Assembly (NCBI GenBank): GCA_036971475.1
Contig: JBAIZL010000003.1
Span: 54,791,842 to 54,855,841, forward strand
DNA from: Prosapia bicincta
Lineage: Eukaryota; Arthropoda; Insecta; Hemiptera; Cercopidae
DNA length: 64,000 bases
Reading direction: 5' to 3'
Part shown: positions 12,949 to 24,823 of the stretch, one piece after another
Numbering within the stretch: position 1 is the stretch's first letter
How the letters are laid out: each line of letters opens with the position of its first letter
Notes under the pieces: model-generated
Seen by the model: the letters and a program-made list of their open reading frames with translations, nothing else
Databases searched by the model: none
What the model was told of the DNA's origin: nothing
Program-made: the position numbers and the translations under genes

Positions 12949-13654
12949 GTTTGAGTGTACGAAACATTTCCTATCAGTTATTTTTTCATAAGGTCTTGGA
13001 CCTTCAACCGCAGCTTTAAATTTTTTTTTTTGTGATTTTTTTATCACCTAATTTTACACCTTCAGCTCTGGAAAAACAAATAGCACAATAATCACAAATT
13101 CTCCCTCGGTAATCGCTGTTCTCGGAGGCATCTTGAAGATAAAATGCACTCGTAAATACACAAGAGCAGAGTGCCAACTACTGTCCAGAATTCGGTGATA
13201 AACCCTTTGCACTACACTGCTGGGTATATCTTAGCAAAGGCGGTATGCATTTGATCTCTGACAAACTGAACATCAATCTTGGCGCAGTTCTCTGAAGCCG
13301 GACAATACCCGGCAATGTTTTTTGTCATATCTACTCAGAAGCTGGGTTTAACCAAACAAATATCGTTTGGTATTTTAAAATTATTATGTGACAATCTTTA
13401 GTTTTTGTATTACCTTTGTACATAACCTTATTGTTTTCCTAAGTTGGTCGTTCAGGTTAAAACTTATTAATAGAAGAACATGTCCCGCAGTATCACATCG
13501 TCACAAAGGGATTTGGTTTCTCATACGCAAGTACTAAATTTTAAGTGTACTGTTTGCAGAATATATTATTTGTTTTGATAAATTTGTTTAAAGGTTAATG
13601 GTGTTGAAGTTCGTTTAAAAGTCCCTCTTTGGTGAATCGATTATTAATTTACGA

Positions 13655-13918
13655 GTGCATTTTATCTTTAAGATGCTTCCGAGAACAGGGTTTACCGAAG
13701 GAGAATTTGTGATGATTGTAAGTGGTATTTGTTTTTTCAAAGCTGAAGTTGTAAAATTAAGCAAAAAGCATTATCCACTGTACCAATGTATATCTGACTG
13801 TTTAGGAGTTAGTTTAAAGTCGGTCAAGAGAGCAGCAGAGAAAGAGAAAAAAAACGAAGATAGTACAGAACCACCCAAGAAGAAACGATCATCAGCAGGA
13901 CGTCCAAAACTATCATGA
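13655..13918 (+). pseudogene. N-terminal fragment of a transposon-type DNA-binding protein
   Basis: The 87-codon frame begins MHFIFKMLPRTGFTEGEFVM. It includes a helix-turn-helix-like stretch (SDCLGVSLKSVKRAAEKEKK) and a basic tail (PPKKKRSSAGRPKL). From memory of insect repeat proteins, a GRPK(L/V) motif after a helix-turn-helix precedes a DDE-type nuclease in a widespread transposon-derived family; this is only pattern similarity. The frame stops at 13918 with no nuclease domain. The left arm has a shorter copy on the minus strand starting near 13157 (MPPRTAITEGEFV...). It overlaps no host exon. Confidence 0.4.
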
Positions 13919-13954
13919 AAAAAATCTGATGGGAAATGTTTCTTACATTCAAAT

Positions 13955-14081
13955 CTGACTGAACAGAGTCGGTTTGAGCTCACCTCTCAGGGGGCTCACG
14001 GGCAGAATGGTAGGCACCAGACTGTACTCTGCTTTCACCTCGGACGGCAGAGGCGATTGCACGCTCCAACGCACATTACCT
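13955..14081 (-). pseudogene. Damaged right-arm copy of the exon-like segment
   Basis: The acceptor-like GATACAG is kept. The copy lacks 4 bases (ATGC) relative to the left arm, which shifts the frame, and the donor GT has become AT. These changes argue that only the left arm, if any, could still splice. Confidence 0.4.
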
Positions 14082-14587
14082 CTGTATCAAATAAAAAGCA
14101 ATAACACAACGAATTCAAAACCATACATAAACAGTTCATATAAATTATATATTTTAAGATTTTATTCTTTAAAACAAGCTAAAAACTAGTTCGATCGGAC
14201 AAAGAAGCCATGAGATAAAGTTGCTGTACTAAATCTACAGCAACTTCCCTAATAAATGAGATAAAACATTTAAATTCCAGGTTTAGGTTACTAATGAGTC
14301 ATATAATATGGTATAAAAATTTCACAAAGATTGGACTAGAGGTTTCAATGCATATATGTCTTAAAGTTGAACTTCAGTAAAAAAAAGTGACTAAATCGTA
14401 GTTTTTTCTTTATATCTTAAGCTAATTTTAACAAAAATCGTGCTAACATTTTTGTGGTTATAAACATAAATGCAGAATTAAACAGGCTAATTAATAGTGT
14501 GAATAGTTTTATTCCAGCACGAATGGTTTGCTTGTAGTTAAAGCTTAAACTCAGGAGTCCATAATTTCTGTGTCAACTATAGTTCAT

Positions 14588-14628
14588 AACAGACTAGTTT
14601 CGGTGAAGATGTAGCCTTCTTCAGTGCT
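14588..14628 (-). ncRNA. Hammerhead-like motif F (CTGAAGA core)
   Basis: Minus strand: stem I AGCA/TGTT (one G-U pair), canonical core CTGAAGA, weak stem II (GG/CC only), GAAA, stem III CTAG (self-complementary), TC cleavage dinucleotide. It is next to a recent palindrome at 14790-14965. Confidence 0.5.
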
Positions 14629-14789
14629 TGGCTACTACTATAAATTATAAGTGTTGGAAAATAACACTTTATAATAAAGTTGTAAGAGCGATAAGAATTG
14701 AAAAAGAGAAACATTAAAAACATCATTAGGTTTGTTCAATGAACGACACTTATCATACACAATATCAAGAGCACAGTGGTACAATATAT

Positions 14790-14965
14790 TACAATAAAAA
14801 TATTGGAAAGAACCCCAATACCACAAAAGTAATCAAAAATAACAAATAAAACAAGTTACTTAAGATTAAACCCTTAGAATAGGGTTTAATCTTAAGTAAC
14901 TTGTATTATTTGTTATTTTTGATTATTTTTGTGGTATTGGGGTTCTTTCCAATATTTTTATTGTG
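14790..14965. repeat. Near-perfect palindrome
   Basis: About 86-bp arms, almost identical as reverse complements, meet at about 14878 (CCCTTAGAATAGGG centre). The near-identity suggests a recent event. It is probably the end pair of the PLE family carrying motif F. Confidence 0.75.
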
Positions 14966-15082
14966 ACACTTATCATCTAATGTCATATAGTCCAAATAGA
15001 AAACAAAATGTTTATAGAAAAACAATAGGAAAATAGCCACTGGAAAGGCCTAGGAAAAGGAAGGATAATATTAGGAGGCTAA

Positions 15083-15475
15083 TTGGATAGTAAGGAGGAT
15101 GATAATATTAGGTTTAACTTCGTAAGCCGAGCATCAACTATCCATCGATACCGCAACATATGCCTCAAGATAAAACTTTTCCACCACAGTTCCTTCAATA
15201 TACAGTGCCTAAAGAACAAAATCACACCAAATTTCACCAAAATACACTACCAATCAAACTTCGCCGAACACCTCATATCCACAAACCATAACTACACAAA
15301 CATAACATCAAACCTACGAATTTTTCACAAACAAAACAAAAATAACCAACGATACACGATCCAACAATATAAGATGCACACAAATTTTCAACTACATCCT
15401 ACACACATACTCAACACCCAATTACAAAATAACTCACATATACCTTTTGACACTAAAACCCCCATTACTCTTTAA
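15083..15475 (+). pseudogene. PLE GIY-YIG C-terminal remnant (family E)
   Basis: The C-terminal part reads YQSNFAEHLISTNHNYTNIT and LRIFHKQNKNNQRYT, parallel to the copies at 4183 and 40949. The first 70 codons are unrelated to the catalytic GIY-YIG motif. The strands bearing the catalytic Tyr and Arg are missing, so it cannot be an active nuclease. A hammerhead-like motif follows 68 bp after its end. Confidence 0.65.
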
Positions 15476-15542
15476 AAATACACCTATATTCCTACCCTTA
15501 GTAACCCACCCTCACTCTAACCTCAAACAACCAAGAGGTCAG

Positions 15543-15582
15543 TGAGTTGACAATGAGACATCTCCCGAAATGGTCATCCTCA
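15543..15582 (+). ncRNA. Hammerhead-like motif E3 (TTGACAA core)
   Basis: Stem I TGAG/CTCA, core TTGACAA, shortened stem II (GAGA/TCTC), GAAA, stem III TGGTCA (still self-complementary through a G-U pair), then TC. Confidence 0.45.
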
Positions 15583-15599
15583 ACAATCATAAAAATAAG

Positions 15600-17380
15600 T
15601 GCTACTATAGGCAAGTGTAACATACTAACCTATATATGTTAGTTATACATATGCATATATCAACTAAAATATCTACAAGTGGTTTTAGTTAATATTAGGA
15701 GCAATTATAGAAAAAAAGATTTGGAGATTTTAAATGAATTTAGTTGACATCTTACTAGAGAATAGACACCTTTTGTAAACTTAGATTTCAACTTGGGTAT
15801 TTATACATGTATTGACAATAATACAACACACCTAGCAACTGTCTTGTCCATGATTCACCCCATTCAATAATGCACTGCTCTAATGTGAAACTTGTCGCCT
15901 ATCAGTAAATAGTAGTTTTTTGCCAAGTGAATCGACGAGTATATATTTTTAAAAAGCCACAAGATATACAACACAAAAACTGAAAATATGTGTGTTTAAT
16001 AATCTCTTTAGACGTCGTTCTGGTGAAAATGTTTCTGGTCATATAGCACTTTCAGCTTAGTTTAAGCCATCTTTCGATAATAATGACACTAGAATGTACA
16101 AACGGTACATAGCATTTTTCTTTTAATGATATGTCAAATAATAAAAATGCATTTATATAACTTAAAATCATAACAAAAGAAAAGAAAATTCAACATTTCA
16201 AAATATATTAAACATATTATATTCCCTTTCTTTGACTACAATTTATTGTGATCGGCAACACTCTCCCATTTTAGTTACAATTTAATAATCCTGATTCAAT
16301 ATGATTTAATTGAATAAATAGCTGATATAAAAAAAAATTATTTTTACCTGATTATAAATTAAATACGGTTAAATATTTCAGAATTGAATTTTCTTTAAGT
16401 GAATTTTGTTGTAATAGAAATATTTTGATGTCTTTCAATTTAAGCCTAAAACTAACTTCATTAGATATTTTTATCTGAACAGAAAATTTGGTCTAATCAA
16501 TTTAAGATTTATTTGTTGAATTAATTAGAATAGTCCTTCAACCTTTAACCAGAGATTAAACAGAACAGAAAGGTAACCTGTTATACCGAAATATGTTGCC
16601 TGGAACTTACACTACAGCTGTGAGTAAATTGAATCAAGATAAATAGAACAATTTAGTTCCAAGATCTTAAAATGATCTTGAGAGACAACTTTTTGAGATT
16701 ACAATCCTGAGTGGACACTTTAAAACAGATGTGAATGATTCACGATGGTTACACAACCCAGTACCTCCAAGTAAATTTAAAACCAATTCATGTACATTTA
16801 AACAAAAACCAACCAAAGTTTCTTGTTGTAATAATCTTGAATAGACTGATTGAATTATAAGTAATTATTATATAGCTAAGTGAAAAATTCTGAGCATACT
16901 GGCCCGTTTTGAAATGAAACACTGATGCATAGTAGGTTAAAATGAACTTACTTGCTGCTTGGTTGGCTTCATCAATGAAATGATTGTTTTGAAACGCATC
17001 AACAAGTAAGTTTTCATTCAGTTACACAATAATTACTTATAAAAATTAACTTCTACCCATTCTTATATAATGGATCATTACATCAATGTAGATAGTATAT
17101 TCCATGTGGCTACCACATCATAAGTACTAATTTAAAATTACACAATAAGTTATTTAAACTTACCATTTGAAAGGAAGCAGCCAGGATCTCAGGTATAGGT
17201 AGGAGTTAAAAATCATTACAGGATTTATGGATGAAACATGGAGAAGCAGAAATATTAAAACCATCAGATGCAGATTAGCTAAATATAAATTCACACAACT
17301 AGAAGCATAAATATTGTTTGACATATATATTTTAGGTTTCCCCTTAATATAATAAACATACACTACAAACAAAAATTGTA
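15600..17380. other. b561 intron, little recognised
   Basis: AT-rich intronic sequence. An imperfect inverted pair near 16915-17030 (AACTTACTTG.../CAAGTAAGTT) recalls the fold-back repeats at 20955 and 24205. No coding signal. Confidence 0.4.
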
Positions 17381-17381
17381 T

Positions 17382-17826
17382 CAGTGGCGGAATTAAAGGA
17401 GGGGCTTAGTAGCTCAAGCCCTTCCCAAAATATGGGAAAGTGAAAAAGTTTAAACTACAAAATACACTATAAATGTAAACTAAAATGTCATTTCCGATGT
17501 CTGCGTTCGACCCTGTTTTAAATCTACTTAATAATTAATATAATATGTTTAAAAACAAATATTAATCACTATAATATCATACTATAATCATTAATAAATA
17601 CACCCGCCCACAATGTCATAAATAGGCGGTTAATATAGTAAATGTATGGTAAATCGGACTAAATAATACGTGTGTAATATCACATAGCAGGCCTATAACT
17701 ATTTTCCTCCAATAGAAGACCCTTGGAGTTTACACTTTATCTACAATAAAAATTTTCCGGATGGGGGGAATCCTTCTCACCTCCTCACACCAGCCCCCCC
17801 AAAATATTTTTCTAGTTCTGCTCCTG
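17382..17826. mobile_element. hAT-type MITE with 8-bp target duplication
   Basis: The left end CAGTGGCGGAATTA and the right end, read inward as CAGGAGCAGAACTAGA, are imperfect terminal repeats. The flanks carry an exact 8-bp duplication AATTGTAT at 17374-17381 and 17827-17834. It has no coding capacity. Confidence 0.8.
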
Positions 17827-17922
17827 AATTGTATTATATGAAATCAATGCCAAAAACAGTTCTATTTAGAAACCCTAAAATGTAATAAGAATCTTGAAGC
17901 CTGTCGAATAGTCATTTGAATA

Positions 17923-20234
17923 CAGTACAGTCTTACTAATCCGGACTTGATGGGACCGGACTCTGTCCGGATCAACGAAAGTCCGGATTAGACGGAAAAA
18001 GCCAAACAAATGCATACAATATGTGTTTTAAGCGGGGAAACATATTGAAATTGAAGTTTTAACGAAATTGAGGCCTAAATATAGCTATACAGTTCAATAT
18101 TTCATAGCTTATTTAGCTAAAAATCCTGTATTTGTAACAGAAAAGGTATGACATGAATAAATATCAAAGCATCTTTCTCGTTGAATAAATGTATTCACAT
18201 AAAGTTATTTACACTATACTATATAAACACACAAAAATAAACTTTAAAAAATTTAGTGAAAAAAGTCCGTAATGTTCTTTTGTTTTAACTATGAATGACG
18301 TCGTTTCACAGTACGATCTCGTAGGCGTTTCAAGGTCAGTAGCTCCGCAGTTGACGTATCAGTTTGTTTCTCAAAGTAGGTCATCAACCCCTCCAGCATT
18401 GCAGCCGCCCCATCATGAGTTGGGCTGACCAGTTCGTCTGTGTAGTCTTCCTCTTCCGACTGTCATTTTCTGCGTTTGCAGTGCACACCGCGACGATTGA
18501 GCACTTGATAATCAATGTCATTATCACTGATAATCCACTCGGAAATATCAGTGTCTTTCAACTCGGCCCAACCCTTCAATTGTTGAAAAACCTGAACAAA
18601 TTCCGCGTCGTCATTAGTAGGTTGACTGTCGGTTTTTTCACTTTCCTGTGGCATTTCATGCCACAATTTTTTCCAGCTCTTTTGGAGTGTAGACGGTTGA
18701 ATTTCCTCCCACGATTCTGCAGCTATATAAATGACATCCTTTATAGTCACGCTTTTAAGAATTTCAAGGATGGCGTTTTATCGTCTCTATCACGCCTTGG
18801 TCCATCGGCTGAATGAGAGCCGTGACGTTAGGAGGAAGAAATTGAACAAAAATGTCACCATGACGCAATTCTTCATTTGGGTAGCATGGGGCATTATCAA
18901 TTAGTAAAACCGCTTTTCGAGGGAGTTTTTTCTCTTTTAAAAACTGTTCTTTTGTTGGAACAAAGTTTTCAAAAAACTTCAGTCCTTAAAAATTTGACTG
19001 TTCATCCACGCTGATTTTTGGAAATTGTATTGGGCTGGTATAACACTTAAATTTACACTTTTAAAAACCCTAGGCTTTGCGGATTTCCCTATCACCAAAA
19101 GTGGAAAGTTTAGATCGCCAGAAGCATTACTGCAGGGCAGCAAAGTCATACGTTCTTTCTTAACTTTATGGCCTTTTTCTACTGAATCTAATTTGGAAGC
19201 TAAAGTTTTTTTTGGGAACATTTTATAATTTAATCCGGTTTCGTCAGCGTTGAACACCTGACAAGGTTGTGAGTTTTCATCACTGTCGCCTGACAAAATT
19301 TCCCTACTTATTCCGAGTTGACGGATGCCGTGTCGTTCCTTCCACCGTGGCAGCCAATCCACACTGGCAGTAAAATTAGGGCCTCCTTTTAACTTTTCAT
19401 TCAGTTTCAGTGCGATCGTTTGCAAATTTATACCCGATAATGGAACACCCTGTTCCTGTTGTTGGCAAAACCAAACATACATCTAGGGTTTCATTTTTTG
19501 TTTTTTTTAAAGTGCTTCTGCCGCCTAAACTGTCTTTACTAACAATTTTTGCAAAAAAATTTTTAATTTCCTGTCGCTTTTTCCCCAATCGGAAACAGTT
19601 TGTTTTCCCACGCCTAACTCTTTTGCAATTTTAGTAAGCAATTCTCCTCCATCAATAGAAATAAAGCTTGGAGTTTTTATTCCATTGTCACTGTCATTGA
19701 CTTACGTTTAGTCGCCATTTTCACTGAACACTGAACGAGACATAAATAAAAACACAGATCAATATCGCACTAGAATTAAATGACAACTGAGCAGAAATCT
19801 TGCGAGAAGCAGTAAAGGTGGCATCCGTCCGACAACACAACTGACCTGACGCCAGACGGATAGACTGTCTATCCGTTTAATCAGCGGTCCTTTATCTTTC
19901 GTTTATCGCAATATGTCTCTGATGTCACGTGCGTTGTAGTGTTGGGAGATCTAATGTGAATATATTTTTTCAAAGAAGTTTTTCCTACTTTAATAGGCAA
20001 AAGACACAAATAATATGGTAAATTCATATTTTAATGAATAAATTATATTATTTGTCTATTAGAGTAGGAAAACCCCTTTGAAAAATAACAAATATAGATG
20101 TATAAAAATAAATATTTTTGTGGACGGCAGACTGATTGTGCACTGTAAAGTACTATAACTAAACAAAAATTTTAGGCCGTCCGGATTAGCCAGACGTCCA
20201 GATCATCGGAGACCGGATTAGCGAGACTGTACTA
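17923..20234 (-). mobile_element. Tigger/pogo-type DNA transposon, about 2.3 kb
   Basis: The left terminus CAGTACAGTCTTACTAATCC and the right terminus, read inward as TAGTACAGTCTCGCTAATCC, are terminal inverted repeats, each flanked by TA, the target preferred by pogo-like elements. The single transposase runs on the minus strand. It is inserted in the last b561 intron. Confidence 0.88.
18289..19718 (-). pseudogene. Tigger/jerky-like transposase, frameshifted
   Basis: Coding pieces lie in order on the minus strand in different frames. The start MATKRKSMTV is followed by an N-terminal psq-type helix-turn-helix (GGELLTKIAKELGVGKQTVS) and a CENP-B-type DNA-binding part (VDWLPRWKERHGIRQL). Then come DDE motif 1 (FNADETGLNYKMFPKKTLA), DDE motif 2 (AVLLIDNAPCYP), the conserved FLPPNVTALIQPMDQGV block, and a C-terminal acidic tail ending LRDRTVKRRHS and a stop at 18289. 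An in-frame stop near 19705, and frame changes near 19590, 19480, 18980, 18760 and 18465, rule out an active protein. Total length (about 475 codons) fits the family. A plus-strand frame at 18364-18816 is its antisense shadow. Confidence 0.88.
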
Positions 20235-20239
20235 TATAT

Positions 20240-20950
20240 TTAAAATGTATACATAAAGTTGGTTTGTTAGAAGGAATAATATTGTAATACAAATACTAAC
20301 TATAATTTTGTTTTGAATAAAACTTGTTATACATTTATTATATTTATGTTAAATATTATAAGTTATAATGATTTTCGTTCACAAACGTCGGAAATTTTTT
20401 GTTCCTTATATGACATTCTCTATGAGTAAGTATGCAACAATATCTAAACTTAATGAGAAACTGAAAGTATGTTATAAAACATGTGCACTTTATATTTTGT
20501 GATTCTTTTTACCAGTGATTTTCCTTGTTATCTGAACATACAGGTTATTATTGACTGTCAGGGATATGTTTAGCCTGATGAGAAACTAAATTAAGTTATC
20601 AATGTCAAACAATATCAACTGATAAAACTTAGTCTTAAAAACAAGAACTAAAAACAAAACTCACACTGCCCTGAAAAAGATTAAATATAAAAATATTCAA
20701 CATTATTGTTAGAAATGAACAATAAAATTAAACTTACACTAATATTATTTAAGCAACTAAATAAAAATTACGAGTGGTTTGCAAATGGTAAGGTTGTAAA
20801 TTTTGAGGGTTTAAAATTGATTGTTTTACAGGTAATCTTCACCAATGATACAACTGTTTTGAAATGTATCAACATAGTAAGGTGCTATAGTTTTCACTTA
20901 GATGTTTAAAAACAATTTCCCTGAGTTTTTTTAAAAATGAAACTAATTTA
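20240..20950. other. b561 intron, nothing recognised
   Basis: AT-rich with no coding or repeat signal beyond short A/T runs. Confidence 0.45.
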
Positions 20951-20954
20951 ACTT

Positions 20955-21150
20955 GGCAAAACACCACTACTTACTGATATTTCTCAGAAGATGCATTTTG
21001 CACTAGGTCAGTTCATTGTTCAAGGCTACGATTTACAGACAATGCTTTATGACTTGCACCATTGAACAGTCCAATGACCAAGTGTGAAACACACCTGCTG
21101 AGAAATACAGATAAGTAGTGGTTTCTTGTAGAGTTAAACTGATAAAAGTT
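20955..21150. repeat. Fold-back repeat, copy 1
   Basis: The arms CTTGGCAAAACACCACTACTTACTG... and the complementary ...AGTAGTGGTTTCTTG face each other. They share inner blocks (TTTCTCAG.AGATG / CTGCTGAGAAA) with the copy at 24205-24402. Confidence 0.65.
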
Positions 21151-22049
21151 TTATTATAAGATAAGAATTAATACAAGTAAAGATTCACTATAAGAAAAGC
21201 TGTTATATTATATTAAATATTTGTAAGTGATGTAAAACAGTAAATAGCTGTAGAACCATTCCCCAACATTCTCTTTAAACTTCTTAAAAGATTATATTTT
21301 TCAAAGCATCGGTCATAGGTAAATTGGTCACCATGTATGTGACTGAATAATACGCAACTGTCTGTGATAGTATTTTCACAGAACTGAAATAGTTATAGCT
21401 CCTCGGACTACACTAAATATTCAGTTAACAAAAAGTGTCCGAGATGAAGAGAAGTAACCACATTTTTTTTCCAACAAATGGGTGACCAGCATGTGATTCA
21501 CAGACTGCAATTCTTCATTCCATGCACTGAATAATGCGTTTTGCTTTACATAAACAATGCATATTATAGATAACTTCACTTATTCTGTATCTGTGATTAC
21601 AAGTGTTTCACAGTGACAAGGCACCAGAGAAATTATAACATTAACTCCTTTAATGTCCATTAAACTCCCATTAATGTCCTTTAATTAAGGACTATGTATT
21701 TAACACAAAATGGTAGGGAGTCTTATCTTCAATATAACTCCCTGGAATATGGAGAGGAAAGATTGTGGTTTACATGTGCAAATTCACATAGATGTCTTAG
21801 ATAAGTGTATATGCCTCTTTGCACTACTACATTCACACAAATAGTATATTTTAAGCCTTGTAATGGTTTTTTTTACATTACGGCCAAATCTCAATAGCAG
21901 ATAACAAAAGATAGTTAAGAGTTTCAATAGTTGCCGTGGGAGGTCAGCACTCTTCAGCAAACCTATAATAAACAGTTGACTGTGATAAACATGTATTTTC
22001 CGGTCCCTTTTTAAATTAAAAAATTAAAAAGTCATACAGAATGTCTGTA

Positions 22050-22984
22050 TGGCTGCAGACATACAGAAGGCAACTGGTGACGGCAACACAACGCAAACTA
22101 AAGTCGCTTTTTTACAGCATACAGAGTTGAATGTACAATTCATAGTGAAGTGATAGCAACGTGACTAGCAAGTGACACAGAAACTAGAGTTGCTCCGGTC
22201 ACTACATACTGTAAGCTCGTTGCTCAGTTTCTCAGTTGCCAGCGTTATTTGTTGTGTTGTGTATGCGTTTCTCAAGAGTGATACCGTATTTAAATAAATT
22301 TTTATTTGTATATTTTGTGTTTCTGTTTCTTCGGATAGTCTTTTATTATATTGCTATAGTATGTCAGAAAAACAAAATATTGCTGGTTCTGGTCATGATT
22401 TATGTATCTAACAACTTCAAGATGATATAAATGATTATGAACAATTTTTTTCAAAACATATGAAATCGGAAATTAAACTATAAAATTTGATTTGTTTAAA
22501 AAATAATTTTTATTTCATTGCAATTTAATGTTATTTCAAGTATTGCAGTTACATATAAAAAGAAATACATATTAAAGGAGCAAATAAATTTACCTGAGTG
22601 TTATTGTTAATCTTTTTCCAGCTGAAATCGATTCTCGCCAATTAGTTGTTTTTTCTTGATGTTCTCAAATACATGACTTAAAAGGTAGTTGTAACTGTTA
22701 ATTCTCATACGATAATAATTCAAAAATTCATAAGTTTCGCAAAGCGATATATTGACTTTGTCTCACATGAATGATGTTATAGAGGTGTAGGTCTACACAG
22801 AATTGTCTTTTTTTGTAACGTTTTTGTAGCTTTTTTCTAAAAATATACACAAGGACACATCCTCATCTGACAACTAAACTAGTAATTTCATCCTGTAAAC
22901 TGACTAGCAACTTTTCAATTGCAACTCAAGTTTGCCATCTAACTTGTGTTACCGTCAACAGTTGCCTTCTGTATGTCCACACCC
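22050..22984. mobile_element. DNA transposon with long terminal inverted repeats, non-autonomous
   Basis: The left inner end CAGACATACAGAAGGCAACT (from about 22055) recurs inverted at the right end (AGTTGCCTTCTGTATGTCC, about 22962-22980). Similarity extends about 30 bp. No transposase is seen; the short frame at 22236-22430 is not recognisable. No clear target duplication, so the superfamily is unknown. Confidence 0.5.
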
Positions 22985-22989
22985 TATGT

Positions 22990-24200
22990 TTTATAGCAAG
23001 AGTGGAACAAAAAGGGTCTTTGGGTTTTAAATGGTGACTGCGGCATCAGTGAATTCCGATTGGGATGCCTCCATAAGGAAACCAGTGAGCAGCCTGAGGT
23101 ACCATATAGATACAAATACGACCCGCAACAGCTAAATAATTCAAATCTATGTCTATTATATATTTATATAAATTGTATATATGCACACTGTCCACAGCTT
23201 AAGGAGGATTCCTCGTCAGAATTCTTTAAAGGGAAGAACTTCGAAATTTTATTTTTTTAAATAATAATAATCTCACTACAACCCAATCCACCAACGGCGG
23301 TGTGTGTCAGCCTTTAATAAACTTCACCATATGCTAATGCAATTTCCAATTTCGTATTTCAAATTAAGTTATAAACAAAATTCAGGACCAGCTAAGTTGA
23401 ATGTGGTTTTTTTGTTCAACTACTAAATGTAGAAAATCTAAACTTTCATTATTACTTTATATGTTACTATTTAAAATTATAGGTAAGAAAAGAATGAACA
23501 CAAACAAAATAATAAAAAATTGAAAGTTTTTAAAATTGATAATTTTCTGCATTTACTGCTGAATGAACTAGATACATAGTGACAGTAATGGAGCAGAGTT
23601 CTGCAATGCATGTGTAATGACAGGAAACTCAATACATTTTACCCACTCTCTTACTCTGAGCATTTGTTTTACTCTTGGTCACAACTGACTAAAAGCTATT
23701 CTGATTTATAAACAATTTATATACATGATTTATATACATAATTTGTTTATGTTACAGTGAATAGATCAGTCTCACTCAGTGATTAAGTATAAAAACAAAC
23801 AATGCAAAAGATTTTATACTAACTTTGTCACATAGCAAAATGAAACACTAATGAAAACAAATTGAAGAGATGTCATAGAACTTACTTGAGTATTATTTTT
23901 CACTAGGAAATGTTAGGAGTGTTTCTGTTGATGCAAAATTACAACACAAAAAATTGACAATTTATGCCAATAAAAGGTTTATGGTTGTTACCTTTTGACA
24001 CAATGTTTGCAATTGAAAATTATCATTGATTAAAAAAGTTTTTAAAACTTAATAATGTGTTTTAAAATTAAGTAAAAGTACTAGATATGTTCACGAGTTA
24101 TATTATGTATAACATCTTTTAATTTTTAGAGGATTTAGAGTGAAACTTTTTGTGAAATGGTATTGAATAGCTAAAATTATAGCATAATTGTTATTTCTAT
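22990..24200. other. b561 intron, nothing recognised
   Basis: AT-rich. The frame at 23060-23260 has no recognisable domain. Confidence 0.45.
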
Positions 24201-24204
24201 TGGA

Positions 24205-24402
24205 ATTACTTGGCAAAAAAACACTACTTACTGACATTTTTCAGCAGACGAGTTTCGCACTAGATAAGTGGATCATTCAAATACAAAGCATTAGAGTTTT
24301 GTCTGGGAGTCACAGTATTGAACAATCCTCTGTTCTAGAGCAAAACATGCTTCTGAAAATGTCAGTAAGTAGTGATTTTTTCCAACAAGTGATGCCAGTA
24401 AT
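24205..24402. repeat. Fold-back repeat, copy 2
   Basis: Arms begin CTTGGCAAAAAAACACTACTTACTG and end with the complement near 24402. It is homologous to 20955-21150. It directly joins the minisatellite at 24413. Confidence 0.65.
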
Positions 24403-24412
24403 AGTAATTTAT

Positions 24413-24734
24413 TAAGATGTACAACAAGAACTGTAAGATGTACAACAAGAACTGTAAGATATACAACAAGAACTGTAAGATGTACAACAAGAACTGTAAG
24501 ATGTACAACAAGAACTGTAAGATCTACAACAAGAAGTGTAAGATGTACAACAAGAGCTGTAAAATGTACAACAAGAACTGTAAGATGTACAACAAGAACT
24601 GTAAGATGTACAACAAGAACTGTAAGATCTACAACAAGAACTGTAAGATGTACAACAAGAACTGTAAGATGTACAACAAGAACTGTAAGATGTACAACAA
24701 GAACTGTAAGATGTACAACAAGAACTGTAAGATG
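24413..24734. repeat. 21-bp minisatellite, about 15 copies
   Basis: The unit AGATGTACAACAAGAACTGTA is repeated about 15 times with only scattered single-base variants (ATACAAC, AGATCTAC, AAGAAGTG, AAGAGCTG, AAAATGTAC). All frames stay open because 21 is a multiple of three, but this is intron; no coding is inferred. It lies 90 bp 3' of the donor of the third visible b561 exon. Confidence 0.97.
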
Positions 24735-24823
24735 TATACAATGTGTACAACACAAAAACTGCAAGTTACATTTTATTTAAGTAGATCTTATTAGTTTAAT
24801 AGTAAATAAGTTTTTAATCATAC

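Larger units (their letters stand above)
12319..14585. repeat. 2.3-kb inverted repeat with exon-like and transposon-like content
   Basis: The left arm (about 12319-13170) is the reverse complement of the right arm (about 13640-14585), with a central unique part of about 470 bp. Matching blocks include ACTAGTTTTTAGCTTGTTTT near 12710 against its complement near 14170. Identity looks like 80-85%. Each arm carries a start of the same DNA-binding-like reading frame, facing outward from the centre, and one copy of an exon-like segment on the opposite strand. The whole sits in the last intron of the b561 gene. Confidence 0.8.

Noticed and set aside
18364..18816. 150-codon plus-strand frame
   Set aside because: Antisense to the Tigger transposase C-terminus, which has clear conserved motifs on the minus strand.
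24413..24734. CRISPR array
   Set aside because: The repeats are contiguous without spacers and the genome is eukaryotic.
24291..24794. Open frames of 113-157 codons on both strands
   Set aside because: A product of the 21-bp minisatellite inside an intron.
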